Under the pieces are notes generated by a model. The model saw only the letters and a program-made list of their open reading frames with translations, ran no database searches and had not been told where the DNA came from. The translations under genes and the position numbers were made by a program. Below, piece by piece: positions 15,757 through 26,500 of a stretch of DNA of 64,000 nt. Position 1 is the stretch's first letter. Every line of letters starts with the position of its first letter. The stretch is from Mesaphorura yosii (Eukaryota > Arthropoda > Collembola > Poduromorpha > Tullbergiidae), in NCBI GenBank assembly GCA_009869945.1, contig WIXG01000187.1, positions 91,920 through 155,919 of the forward strand. The letters are read 5' to 3'.

Positions 15757-16125
15757 TCATTTTATTATCATTTCTGCTTTGGAAGAATTGATTAATTTTT
15801 TATCGTCAGGATCCCAACAATATGTAATTGTAAGAAATCGCAGAAAACGTCTAACGTGAACAATATCTTCATCATGAGGCAAATCGGACTCGGACGTGGG
15901 CCGGGACTCCGTTTCCGCTAGGAAAATGTTTGAGTGGTCAGGATCCCCAAGGTCGCGAGTCGTGTCGCAACATGGCGCTTCATGGATCATCATTAGGTTT
16001 AATTATCGTTAGAACGTATGCGATATTCTAATTTTATAAGGTTTTGAACGCCACGATTGCATGCGACCGTCGAACTGTCCAGAAACTGCTATGGTCAGGC
16101 CGTCGCCGCCCGGCTTCTCAAACAT
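15757..16125 (-). CDS. Weak candidate small gene between Arf1 and PSMD11
   Basis: Two short ORFs lie in the same frame on the minus strand: 16125-16009 (starts MFEKPGGDGLTIAVSGQFDG) and 15993-15757 (contains DEDIVHVRRFLRFLTITYCW). They are separated only by two stop codons. A 90-nt intron with donor GTCGCA, a TTCTAAC branch-like site and an ATGAAG acceptor would remove the stops and keep the frame, giving about 92 residues. The donor is weak and no family is recognised. Both ORFs could be chance. Confidence 0.22.
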
Positions 16126-16400
16126 TTCTACCAACGGTTACGGCCAATCTAATCAAATCGCGTTCTTGTCCGTATCCGTACGATTCTGAGATTCAACTTC
16201 ATTTAACGCATATTTTTTGGGATCTTGTGTAATAAGTAGCAAGTAGAAGAGAAATAGTACTTCAAAATTGGATGTGTTTGTTGTACATTCCTAGAGAGTA
16301 ATAAAAACTCCGTATGATAGTATTATAATTTGGGGCCCACGTGATTTCTTGTTCATTCAACTCCAATTAAACCAAACCAGGAATTCATACCAAAGCATTA

Positions 16401-16406
16401 TTTATT
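16401..16406 (-). promoter_or_regulatory. Probable polyadenylation signal of PSMD11
   Basis: AATAAA on the minus strand, about 140 nt past the PSMD11 stop codon. Confidence 0.45.
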
Positions 16407-16544
16407 AAGTTTCAGAATTTTTCCCTACACACAATTAAGATTTACCCGATACAGCTGAATTAAGTAAGTAAAAGTAATAAATTAGTGCAATTGCAGCAAT
16501 TTGCAATATTTAATTAAAGGCTCAATGACAAACGACAAAGGTTA

Positions 16545-18111
16545 TTACGTAAGATTCTTAGCTTTGTGGTACAAAGCGTCCACAACTTTTCCCATATTAT
16601 GGATGAGACCCAAAGCCGCTTCGTACGCTTTATTTTCCTCGTTGGACTCAAACAAAATCAGCATTCCAGCTCCTTGGTCCAGCACTCCAATCAACTTGCG
16701 GTCTAAAATCATTTGGGAGAGTTTCTGCTCCACGTTTGACTTTGGAAGACCAATTGTCGCAGCGATATGGGTAATCTACCGGAATTGAAATCAAGTGGTG
16801 AGGGTACATTCTTTGTACGCAGACGCTATCAGTTGATAAGTACTCTTGCATCGCATTTTTGCGTGATATCTTACCTCAACTTTGGAGTACGGTTCAATAA
16901 TACGGCAAAGATTTTGTTCCATCATTTTATCGTATAGGGTCGCAAGGTGAGCTCGAATGACAGGGTCTCCGTCGAGTTGGTTTCTGTATTTCCTTTGGGC
17001 TTCATTAAAATCTGCTAATGATCTTTTCTGGCTCGCTTGTGCAATTGCTCTCATCGCCTCCAAATCATCTCCAACATATTTTAAGGCTAATTTACCGCTC
17101 ATCAGGTGTGTTACTTCTTCAGGTCTAGAATAGAAAAGGAAGAAACCTGATTATCATTCAGCCTCACGCAAGTTAGCACATAAAGGTTACAGTGTATTTC
17201 ATACGAATTTAGCATAATCTTGGAGAGGAGCATGTATTTTAAGCAGGTCAGTGCTTTCTCAGCACTGTCAATGCTGTCCAAGCCTTCAAATGCTTCGTAG
17301 AAGTATGAATAAGCGGTTTTAAAATCCTTTTCATCAGCCGCATGGAGGATACCTTTCAGAATGAAATTAAAGTCGAAGAATTATAACATGATCAAGGTGT
17401 ACATTGAATATCCTTGAAATTAAGTCATACCTGATTGCAAATCCAGATCAGCCTGCATTGCAGGAGGGCAATAAATTGAATTTGCTGTTGTTCTTGCGCT
17501 GGTCAACGCCGCCCTTGCCCTTGGTAAATTACTCAGGGCATGATACGTCTTGCTTTCCAAGAGCTGGACTTCTACGAGTAAATTCTTATCATCAACCTTC
17601 TTCAGCTCCTTCAGCAGTATTCCTCCAAGCTTCAGGGCCTCTTGATAGTTCTTATTGTCGTGGTACACAGCGACAAGTCTGCATTCTAAGGATTGTCTAA
17701 GAAATGTGCGTTTCTCTTCAGTCGCCCATTCGATGCAATCATTACAGATGCGGACTTGTGCGTCTCCAGGAGCTCCACATTCGAGAAACCAATCCACAAG
17801 CTGGCGAACCCATTTTGCAGCCTTGGCTTTACTTATGCTGCTGTTTTGAGGCAGGGCTAAATTTTTGCGTAGGCGACGTAGGATCTCCTCCAGGCCTTTG
17901 TAATTCTTCGTCTCCTTGCACAATTTCGCCTCGGCTTCTACCGATGCCTCATCGATGGAAGAAGCACCTGCAGGGCCTTCGACCTCTATTCCTAAGACAA
18001 GTGCATTAAATTAGCGACAGCAGCAGAGACGTAAAATAAATATATCAATGGAAACTTACCATTCTGGGAATTCAGCTGCCCTGGTGGGATTCCAACTTTC
18101 ACACCAGCCAT
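16545..18111 (-). CDS. PSMD11: 26S proteasome non-ATPase regulatory subunit 11 (Rpn6), 413 aa
   Basis: A lid subunit of the 19S regulatory particle; the family clamps lid, base and 20S core together. Exons are 18111-18060, 17991-17431, 17352-17205, 17124-16875 and 16775-16545, giving 414 codons with consistent phases (vertebrate PSMD11 is about 422 aa). The helical solenoid holds family signatures such as [39 protein letters not shown] and [12 protein letters not shown]. The PCI domain (about 230-400) contains [28 protein letters not shown] and GVLDQGAG, and the protein ends in [13 protein letters not shown]. The first 45 residues are diverged from the usual N-terminus. The gene is head-to-head with the PACT-domain gene, so the two may share a promoter. 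Confidence 0.95.
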
Positions 18112-18670
18112 TCTTGACTCTAATCACTGATAAGAATTTGGTAGATAAGACTTCAACGTAAACTTTCGAACTTTCACTAGATTTTTACAGACCTTCGCAA
18201 ACCTAAAATTGCAAGTCACTTCTTTCTTTTGCCGATTTTTGAAATACATGAATGACCTGTCGAATCCCGTGCTTTGAAGTATGCCGGGGAAACAGATGCA
18301 ATTACACGTTGCCCCACAACACAAGCAAAAGCAAACCAAGTTGCACAACTTCAACGGACTCACGCCGTTTCAGCGTTTGCTGAACTCCTCAACTACACAC
18401 GCAAGTCGTATGATTTTGTTGGTGGGAATTGAAACCTTGAAAGAAAAGAAGTTGTGTTGTGTTGTGAATCAAGTGAATCCGTCGCCAACCAGCAACAAAC
18501 TAAAGTTAAATGCGCTTATCTTTATCCTTATCACCGTCAGCATGCTAAGTTGCTGATTGCCAACACTTTTATTCTTATGTTGTGGTAGTGAATGCAGTAT
18601 TGCGTGGAAACAAATTAAATTAGTGCATGTCAGTAGGTCAGAAAAACAAGAGGAAGGACGGAATAGGGAA
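18112..18670. promoter_or_regulatory. Presumed bidirectional promoter of PSMD11 and the PACT gene
   Basis: Only 559 bp separate the two divergent initiator codons. 5' UTRs and promoters of both genes must lie here unless distal leader exons exist. No clear TATA box is seen. Confidence 0.45.
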
Positions 18671-21600
18671 ATGGACCAGAATCAGCTGCTGAAGGACGGT
18701 GAGAATGGTGACCTTGAACTGCGTGGCCGTGGGGATGGAGGAGACGAGGGCGACGACGACCTTGAATATGATGAAGCTGCTATCGAGAGAAGAGCTGCGG
18801 AGTTCAAGTCAGCTGTGCTGGATCATATCTACAAGGGCTCACCGCTGACACTGCCTCACCATAATCGGATTCCACTACCCCCACTGCCTGCGTGGCCTTC
18901 ACCCATTGAAGAAGCCCTGGGCGACATGGAGAACAAGGCACTGCAAGTTCCACGGGATTTGAACAAAGCGGACACAGGCGTCAGCATGTATCCTCTGCAT
19001 ACGTCACTGCTAGAAACTGGACTTGGGATTGACGACACGAGTCAGTCGTTCTTAGATATGCTAAATGCTGACGAAAGCACGCGAAGCTCTCTGGGAGAAG
19101 TTGAACTGGAAGACAGCAATAGTATATCATACAAGCCGAAGTCACCTTACACTGGGAAAGCGGAAAAGGAAAGTTTAGAAAAAAGCATTAGAGAAGCTGA
19201 AGATTTGTTATCTGATGCATCTTTGAATTTTAGTCGTCTTGAACCTCGAGTAAGTAGCAGTTGCATTTGTATCGTAAAAACACGAGTAAGTGGTTACCTT
19301 AACCGATGGTACTTATTTCCCTCAGCTTATAGAATTCAAGGAAGCCATCTCTAAACGAGACAGCATAATTAAGCAGCTGATAAGCTCACACGAAGTTGTT
19401 CAAAAACAGTTGGAAGAAAAGGAAAAGGAACTGCAGCAAACTCACTTGATGGCAGACGAGGTATTTTCAAAAACTAAGCAGTAACAATTCAAATGCAAAT
19501 TCTAATTTGATTAATTTCATATTTGCTTTACGTCAATAGCTGTTCAAACTTAAATCCACTATTCAAGAATTTACCGAATCCGCCGAGAGCCTGAGAAATG
19601 TTCAACATACAGATTTCAGCTTACCATTGGACTCAACCGCTGAAAGTGTGCCGGTTCATAGACCGAAGAAGGAAAATGCAGATCAAGTTGGTCATACCAT
19701 AGAAAATGAGAAACCCTCTCCAGTTCCAAATCATGAGGAATGGTGCGATCTTGAAGACTTCAAACTGAAGGTTTGTGAATGCTCACGAAATCAACGTTCC
19801 ATGCTCTTTCCTGTTAGTAACAGTTTGACTCTTATACATCAGGTTGCTGACCTTGAGAAGAAATTAGAAGCAAAGTGCAAGTACATCGAAGAATTGACGG
19901 TGGAACGAGAGACAGAACGGGATGAATTTCACCGTGAATTAGAAAACTCAGACAAGAAGTTTGCAGAACTAAAACGAGAGAAGGAAAGGCTAGAAGAAAT
20001 TAATGCAGAACATCTGTCAGAATTGAACGACTACGAAGAGAGACTGAAAGAGGCGGACGAAGTCGAGCAGCAATTAGTTGAGAAATCTAAACACTCCGAA
20101 GAGGAATTGAAGATGGCGGTTGAGAAGGTGAGGTGTCCTGTTGACATCTGTGTCTTTGCTTGAAGGCTTGAGCTTATGGTTGAATCATTTTTAAGATTTA
20201 CGAGCTGCGCGAAATCATCCGGGATCTTGAGCAGCAAATTGATTCTGCGTCGACAAAAGCTACCGAACTAAAAGAACAGAACGAACTGCTGACGGACGAA
20301 TTGGATCGCCTTGAACACAAAGGAAAGGACGAAACGCTTGATACAAGTCAAGAAACGCTCATATCGGCTGTTCCAGATGGTGTCATTGAAGAAATACAGA
20401 CACAGATTTATGATCTCACGTCAAAACTCGAGAAGAAATTAGTGGAGATGGACAGTTGCCCTTGGTCAACACGTCCGAGCAGTTCGTGTTCTGGAGGTCA
20501 ATACATGTCAAGTGAAGACGTGTCTGTCAAGTAAGTGTAAAAGTTGTATTGTTGAATCTGCTCAAGTATGTCAAAAAGTGTTTGTTTTACTGCAGAGAAA
20601 TGAACAATTTGAGTCGCACTATGCAGCCAGCAACGCCTTTTGTGATTGCTGAAAGTCTCTGTCGACTTGAGGCTCAATTTGACAACCTGATGAGGTTTGA
20701 GGAGCTAATCATGAAGAAAGTAAAGGACAACGAAATCAGATATGGCAATGCGAAACAGAGAAATGAGGTTAGTTCATTATTATTCAATTATCCAACCACC
20801 CCAACATAATTTTAATGCTAATGTTATTGTAGGAATTGGAAAATGAAAAGCTGGCCCTTCAGGAAACGCTCAAGGAACAGATACTCAAGATTTCAGATTT
20901 GCAAAGCCGATTGGACCAATTCAGATTTGAACCGTCACCAAATGCGTTGACTTTAACTGGACTACGAGCAAGAGTACAAATGCTTTCCGAACAACTTGAA
21001 GAATACAAAGGCAAGTTGCAGCTTAAAATGATCGAGGTAAGAATATAGAATTCACCACCCACCTTCCAATTTCATGCATTGACTCTTATTGAACCGAGTT
21101 TAATTTCTTATTTCAGAACCAGGACATTGAACAGAAACTAGCATCGGCTCAAGCATTGCTCGCCAAGTACACATCTCAGCAGCAGCAAGTAGCAGCGGCA
21201 GCAGCAGCTAAGAAAATGGAATGTGCCATTATTCAAACCGATCCAGTGATTATTCTACGCCAACAACCAAACAAAGCAAAGAATGTATCCGTTCAAACCC
21301 TTACCACCGGTGTTCAGACAGATAACCCGTGGGTTGACAGTCAACCATCGGAATCATTGCCCTTTTCACCAGATACCCATTCGACTCCGAATGATCCGCT
21401 CGTCGAGAGCAGGCGAAAGAGAACACCGATGATGTGGGCCTCTAAACTCGAAAGAGAGTCGCCAGAAGTGCTACGGTACAGAGAAGCTACAGAGATGCCC
21501 AGCACTCCAACATCGAGTTTAGACAGATTAGTGGAGACAGACATGGTGAAGGACAACACACAGAAGGAGCTGTCAATAGTTGTGCGGAAGGTATGAACTT

Positions 21601-23083
21601 CTTCTTCTTCAATTAGTTTAATATTAAGTTATTGTTAAACCAATCTGTGTTTCTTTTCTCAGAATCAGGATCTAGAGCAAAAATTGGCATTTGCACAAGA
21701 ACTTATAGTTAAGTTACAACAGGCAACCAAGGTAGTTAAAATCGGAGCAACCCAAACGGAACACATGGCCTTTGCAAGCCAGTCTGCACAAACATCACAA
21801 TTGGATATTTCTACCACGATACAAAAGGTAAGCAGTGTGATTTTATGGAAGAATACAACAATAACAATGAAGAATCAAAATCGAAATTAATTCCTATTAA
21901 TTCAGAATGCGGAACTGCAAAATGAGTTGGCATCCGCTCGACTTCTTATTTCCAAGCTCCAGTTCCAGGCGCCGAAGAATATAGCAACCACACAAACTGA
22001 TGCTATTGCTATTCACAGCATTTCAGCCCAAACTGAAATAACTGCAAAGAGTCCAACGAAACTTCATTCGCAGGTGCAAACTGAGAGCATTAAACTCACC
22101 TGCGGACACGAAAATGAAATTCAGACTATTCAACGAAAGGTAGCAAATTTCCGATTAGACTGTGATTTCTCGTGTTGACCTTTACATTTTATTCTTACAG
22201 AATCGAGATTTGGAGCACAAACTAGGGTTGGCGCACGAAGCTATAATCAAATTACAGCAAACACGGCCGAAGAAGGCCATGCTTACACAAACCGACAGCA
22301 AGGCTCTAACAAGTTTAGCAACTCAGACGGATGCACCTGTCGAACAAGCTGCAGTTGCAACTAAAACTTCAAAGCCTGATCAAAATACGGCATCGAGACC
22401 ATCATTTCCTTTGAACTTTGAAGTCCACTCCAAGAGTTCAATATCCAACGACTCCTGGTGTGTTGGAGACGGAGACGAGGAGATTCATGCAGTCCACAGA
22501 AAGCATTTCGCGACCGGAGTTTCTTACGAACTGTACTTGCGAATTAAGAGCCACAGAAAGGCGTTGTGTTGGCAGAAGAGGTATTTGACGCAAGTGGTTC
22601 ATGGGTACAAAGATTTGCTGATTGAGACTGGAGTCGGGACACAACATCCAGATTATTTCAAGAAGCAGCTTTCACTTGTGCCTGGAGCAATCGGCGTCGT
22701 TGATCGAAGATCACCTCTCATCCGATTCAGGTATTTTGATGAATTTCCTATTTATATTCGTTAAGGATGGTAACTTAATCTTCATATTTGCCAACAGAAT
22801 CGTGGTAAGAGTCGTAATTGCCACAACAAGAATGCAACGAATGGTTTCGAGATGGACAAAAAGACTACGTCATCACTCCTTCGAAGGAGCAAAGGAAAAT
22901 TCACCACCTCACACATTACACTCACTGCCTTCTAAGCACGCTGTTCCAATTCCGCCGCTGAAGATTCCTTCAGGAGTTGGCAAGACTGAACTTCGAAACG
23001 TATTGACGCAGCATTACGAAAGATTCAAGACGCTAGAAGATGAGATCGCTCACACCATGACAAATAGACTAAAGCGGAAGTAA
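18671..23083 (+). CDS. Plp: Pericentrin/AKAP450-like centrosomal protein with PACT domain, 1209 aa
   Basis: A centrosome scaffold targeted by a C-terminal PACT domain. Twelve exons: 18671-19249, 19326-19460, 19540-19770, 19843-20127, 20196-20530, 20596-20767, 20833-21036, 21117-21590, 21663-21827, 21906-22139, 22201-22730 and 22798-23083. They sum to 1210 codons with every phase consistent. Long acidic and basic coiled coils run from about residue 185 to 650. Exons 8-11 (about 648-990) each begin with a related block (NQDIEQKLASAQ, NQDLEQKLAFAQ, NAELQNELASAR, NRDLEHKLGLAH), followed by [TVIA]QT motifs resembling dynein light chain LC8 sites. The PACT core lies at about 1038-1140 (VSYELYLRIKSHRKAL, RVVIATTRMQRMVSRW). 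It is much shorter than vertebrate pericentrin. An upstream in-frame ATG at 18557 is possible but less likely, because what follows it is not protein-like. Calmodulin binding at the PACT end is family knowledge. Confidence 0.92.
21117..22320 (+). repeat. Four tandemly duplicated exons encoding coiled-coil plus TQT-motif units
   Basis: Exons 8-11 of the PACT gene all start in phase 0 with an Asn-x-[Asp/Glu] heptad-like block of about 20 residues, followed by linkers holding QT motifs. Exon 8 shows IQTDP, VQTLT and VQTDN. Exon 9 shows TQTEH and AQTSQ. Exon 10 shows TQTDA, AQTEI, VQTES and IQTIQ. Exon 11 shows TQTDS and TQTDA. This is the pattern expected from exon duplication. Confidence 0.8.
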
Positions 23084-23519
23084 TCACAATCCGTAATTCA
23101 CCGGCAGCGCCTTCAATTTCTTAAATCTTTTAATATTTTACGTAATGATGGCCAGTGTTTTATGAAATATTTTAATTCACAATATCATAATTAAGTAATG
23201 CAATTTTGTTGTCGAATGGCAATGCGATGTGTGAAACATGCATGATTTTGTTACATTAAAACAGCATCTTTAGATGTAGCCAGAAAATCAGACATTTACT
23301 TTCAACGCCGTGCGTGAATTTATTATTTACAGTTTGCAGGAACAATGCTCATACAATTCCTAATTATAGTTATAACACCAGGTATGGTCAAGTCAGGAAA
23401 TGATCAGACGCTACTTCATCTAATTCAGTATAAGACAGTAGTCTTTGTTGAAAAGTAGAGTGAAATCAAACTTGGAAGGACCCAAAAAATGGCAAACGCA
23501 AAAGTTAACTTGTACGTAT
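23084..23519. other. Convergent 3' UTRs of the PACT gene and BAMBI copy C
   Basis: 436 bp between the two opposed stop codons. Contains ATTAAA-type signals on the plus strand near 23256 and AATAAA-like sequence (TTTATT on plus) near 23319 for the minus-strand gene. The two 3' ends may overlap. Confidence 0.45.
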
Positions 23520-26500
23520 TTACACAAAACTGGGTCCATCAACCGCATTCTTCTTAAACAGCCTTGACAAGAGATTATTAAACTTTTTTAATGCAGTCGT
23601 AGTGGTAGTGGCAGCGGAGGATTCTTGGCCCACACCCGGCATTGGCATAAATGATCCTCCACCCGCAAACACGATGGAGGGCGGGCGAATCATGTTGCTG
23701 CCGCAGTGGCGGTGATCTTCTCCACAACGGCAATGACAGCGACTGTCGTCCGAATCTGATGAGCACTGGCAAATTTCGTCTGAGTCAGGATCCTGTTGAC
23801 AAGTTATGGCGCTGTTGCTGGCTTGTGAGATATCTTCGGCAAGCACTGTGCTTCTGGACGAGGAAGGAGAAGGAACTTGGGCGAGGAGCAAATTATTTTC
23901 TTCTGGCTCTCCTCCGTTGTTGTTGTTTACATTGACATTGCCAGTCGGTGGGTCCGGGCGTGGATTGTGGCAGCAGCAACATTGTGTGTGTGCGTATCCG
24001 CTTTGTCTCTGTCGGCGCTGGCGCTGGATTTGTATTTCAATTGGTGAGAAGCACGACTCGTCTTGGTAGTCCGATACTGGTTTGATGAATGGGTACTCTT
24101 GAATTGGTGGCGGAGGTGGTGACGGGTAATAGAATCCACCATACTTATTGTACGCAGCAGGATGGAACATTCGCTCGCCTCCATCGCCCGCCGCCACGAC
24201 GTGTGCATTGAAGCTGGTGCCGGTGCTCCCATTCCCAGTCTCTTTGTACTCGTCATCGCCTCGAAGGAGACGCCGTGCAACAAGAATGAGAACCAGGAGA
24301 ATCATCAGGCCGCAGATTGGCACACAGATCAAGGCTGCGCGAATCCAGACTTGCTGATCCAAATTGATTGGCTGTTGAGCGGCTGGAATTCCACGAGCGC
24401 CTGAGAAGTTAACGTAAAGAAAACGTGAACATAAGTGATGAAGTCTTAGAAAAGTCAAAAGTGTTGTCAGTGCACGTGATTTTAACTCACCATTTTGAGA
24501 ATCGAAGTTGAGTCGATTCAGATTTGGCGTGTGGAACTGTGGCGGGTAGAACGTCTTTGGGTAGTTGCACATGTCTTCATTAAAACAACAATGCACTGGA
24601 GTGCCGGTCCTGTCACTGCACAGCTTCAGCTTCTCCCTGTAATCAGATAGACAAAAGAATGTTGAAAATGTTTCTGGGTGGGTTCGCCTCGCTTTCGGCT
24701 GGCACTGCGCTGGCTGGCTGGCATTGAGCTGGCGCTTTTGCTAGCTCATCGTGCTGACTTTTGACTGGAGTGGCCTCGGATTTTGACAAAAATCATCATC
24801 TTCCACGTTTTCCGTTGCGTTGCGTTGCATTGCAGCAAAGAAAACACGAATGAAAACATGACATGAATGTTGTCATTTCTTTTGTAAGATTTTCAACAAT
24901 GCATCTGCGAACACGCCCAACACGAAGAAGGTCTGTAGCACTGCGCTGGAACGGAATGGGCCTGAATTGCACATGATCTAAAACAACTTTACTAAATACT
25001 CTGCACTGGAAAGAAATCGAAATCGAGCCAAGTCAAGCCGCCTAATCAATCATTATGTAAATCTTCAACAATAAGTTCCTTTCTTTCAATTCAATACAAC
25101 AGTGCAATGATGGTCTCATTACAAACAGCAATGAATAAATACAACAAAGAAAAGGGTTCAGACTGTCAGACTTTTTGCTCTCAACACAAATATCGTGACT
25201 GAGTTTCGTTTCAGTCGTTGTCGAAAGAAAGGAATTCAATAAGCCCATTATTACAATTGTGAGGTAAATAATTATCAGAAAATCATCCTGCGCTGGATTC
25301 CTTCGGGGCAACTCAACTTCAAAATAATTTGACATTCGTGTTGAGTGAAAAATGCAACAATGAAGAATACGAATTCAAGCACGCAGGCGGACAAGACTCA
25401 CCGGCTCAAGTGCTCCACGCAGCCACGTCGTGCGGACGTCACCCTCCCATTCGCCTCGGTCACCCCAAATTGACTCTTGGGCAACTCCTCGACGAAGCAG
25501 CCAGCGTCCAGCCGCGTCGTGCTCCCGTCTTCGTTCGTGTGGACCCGACTCTCCGATTTGCACATGTAATTTGTGCTCACGCACTGACTCAGATTGCAGA
25601 CGCAGCGGCGAGACATTCCTGAAAGACAAGAGATATAAAGAAATGCTTAATTATCAATGAATCGGTTAATCAGTCAATTATTCACGCGTAATGTAATCAA
25701 AGGAGTCGGTTTATCATTCATGAGTCATTAAATTCTGAATCCAATGCATTGCCAAATGAATGAAATCGAAGCGCAACTTTTCTTAATGAGATTCAAGAAA
25801 ATCAATCAATTAAAGCCAGTCGGCTACTGGAATTTCTCATTTCATTAAAAATTCCATTAATTCCTTATCTTAGCAAGTCTTTCAAAGTACACATATTGCA
25901 CGAACAATACGCGTACACAATTTCAATCTCGTGCGAGCTCGATTCAATTCAAAGGATGCGTCGTCGTCGGCCGAGCCGACGCTGATAAGGCCAGCCAGGC
26001 TACTTTTCAACTCCGCACTGTCTCTTCGCTTTCGCTGTACAGCGTTTCTGATTATTTTTTCAAGGCGTGGAGTTCATGATCATGATAACCATCATCATCA
26101 CATCATTCTCGCAGTGAGCTGAGAGCTGGAGCTTTCAATGCAAGGCACCAAGCCACTTTCAGCATCAACTTCAACTTCTTGGCTATTCAAGCGAGGAAAT
26201 AAACGTGTAAAGTGTTTTTCGTTGTAATGTTGCTGAAATGAAAGATTTCCAAATCGTCTCACACTAACTTCGTCAATACAAGAATGAAGTTGGTTGAATC
26301 CTTCGATGTATGGCTATGACTATAAGATGGTGGACTGGACCGTATAAAATAATAAGTGTGTTCATCAGAGTTAAAAGTAAACATGTACTCGTTTTATCTT
26401 TCCTCAAAAATCCACTTCACTCTACGCCTTAGCCTTAGCTTGAAGCAAACAGTGGACATGGACAACTCGGTTGTCGGGCCAAAAGAAAAGACAAGTCTAA

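Noticed and set aside
18557..18670. Upstream in-frame ATG as start of the PACT protein
   Set aside because: The added 38 residues are hydrophobic and cysteine-containing and unlike the acidic N-terminus. The ATG at 18671 is followed at once by coding-like sequence, though the upstream start cannot be excluded.
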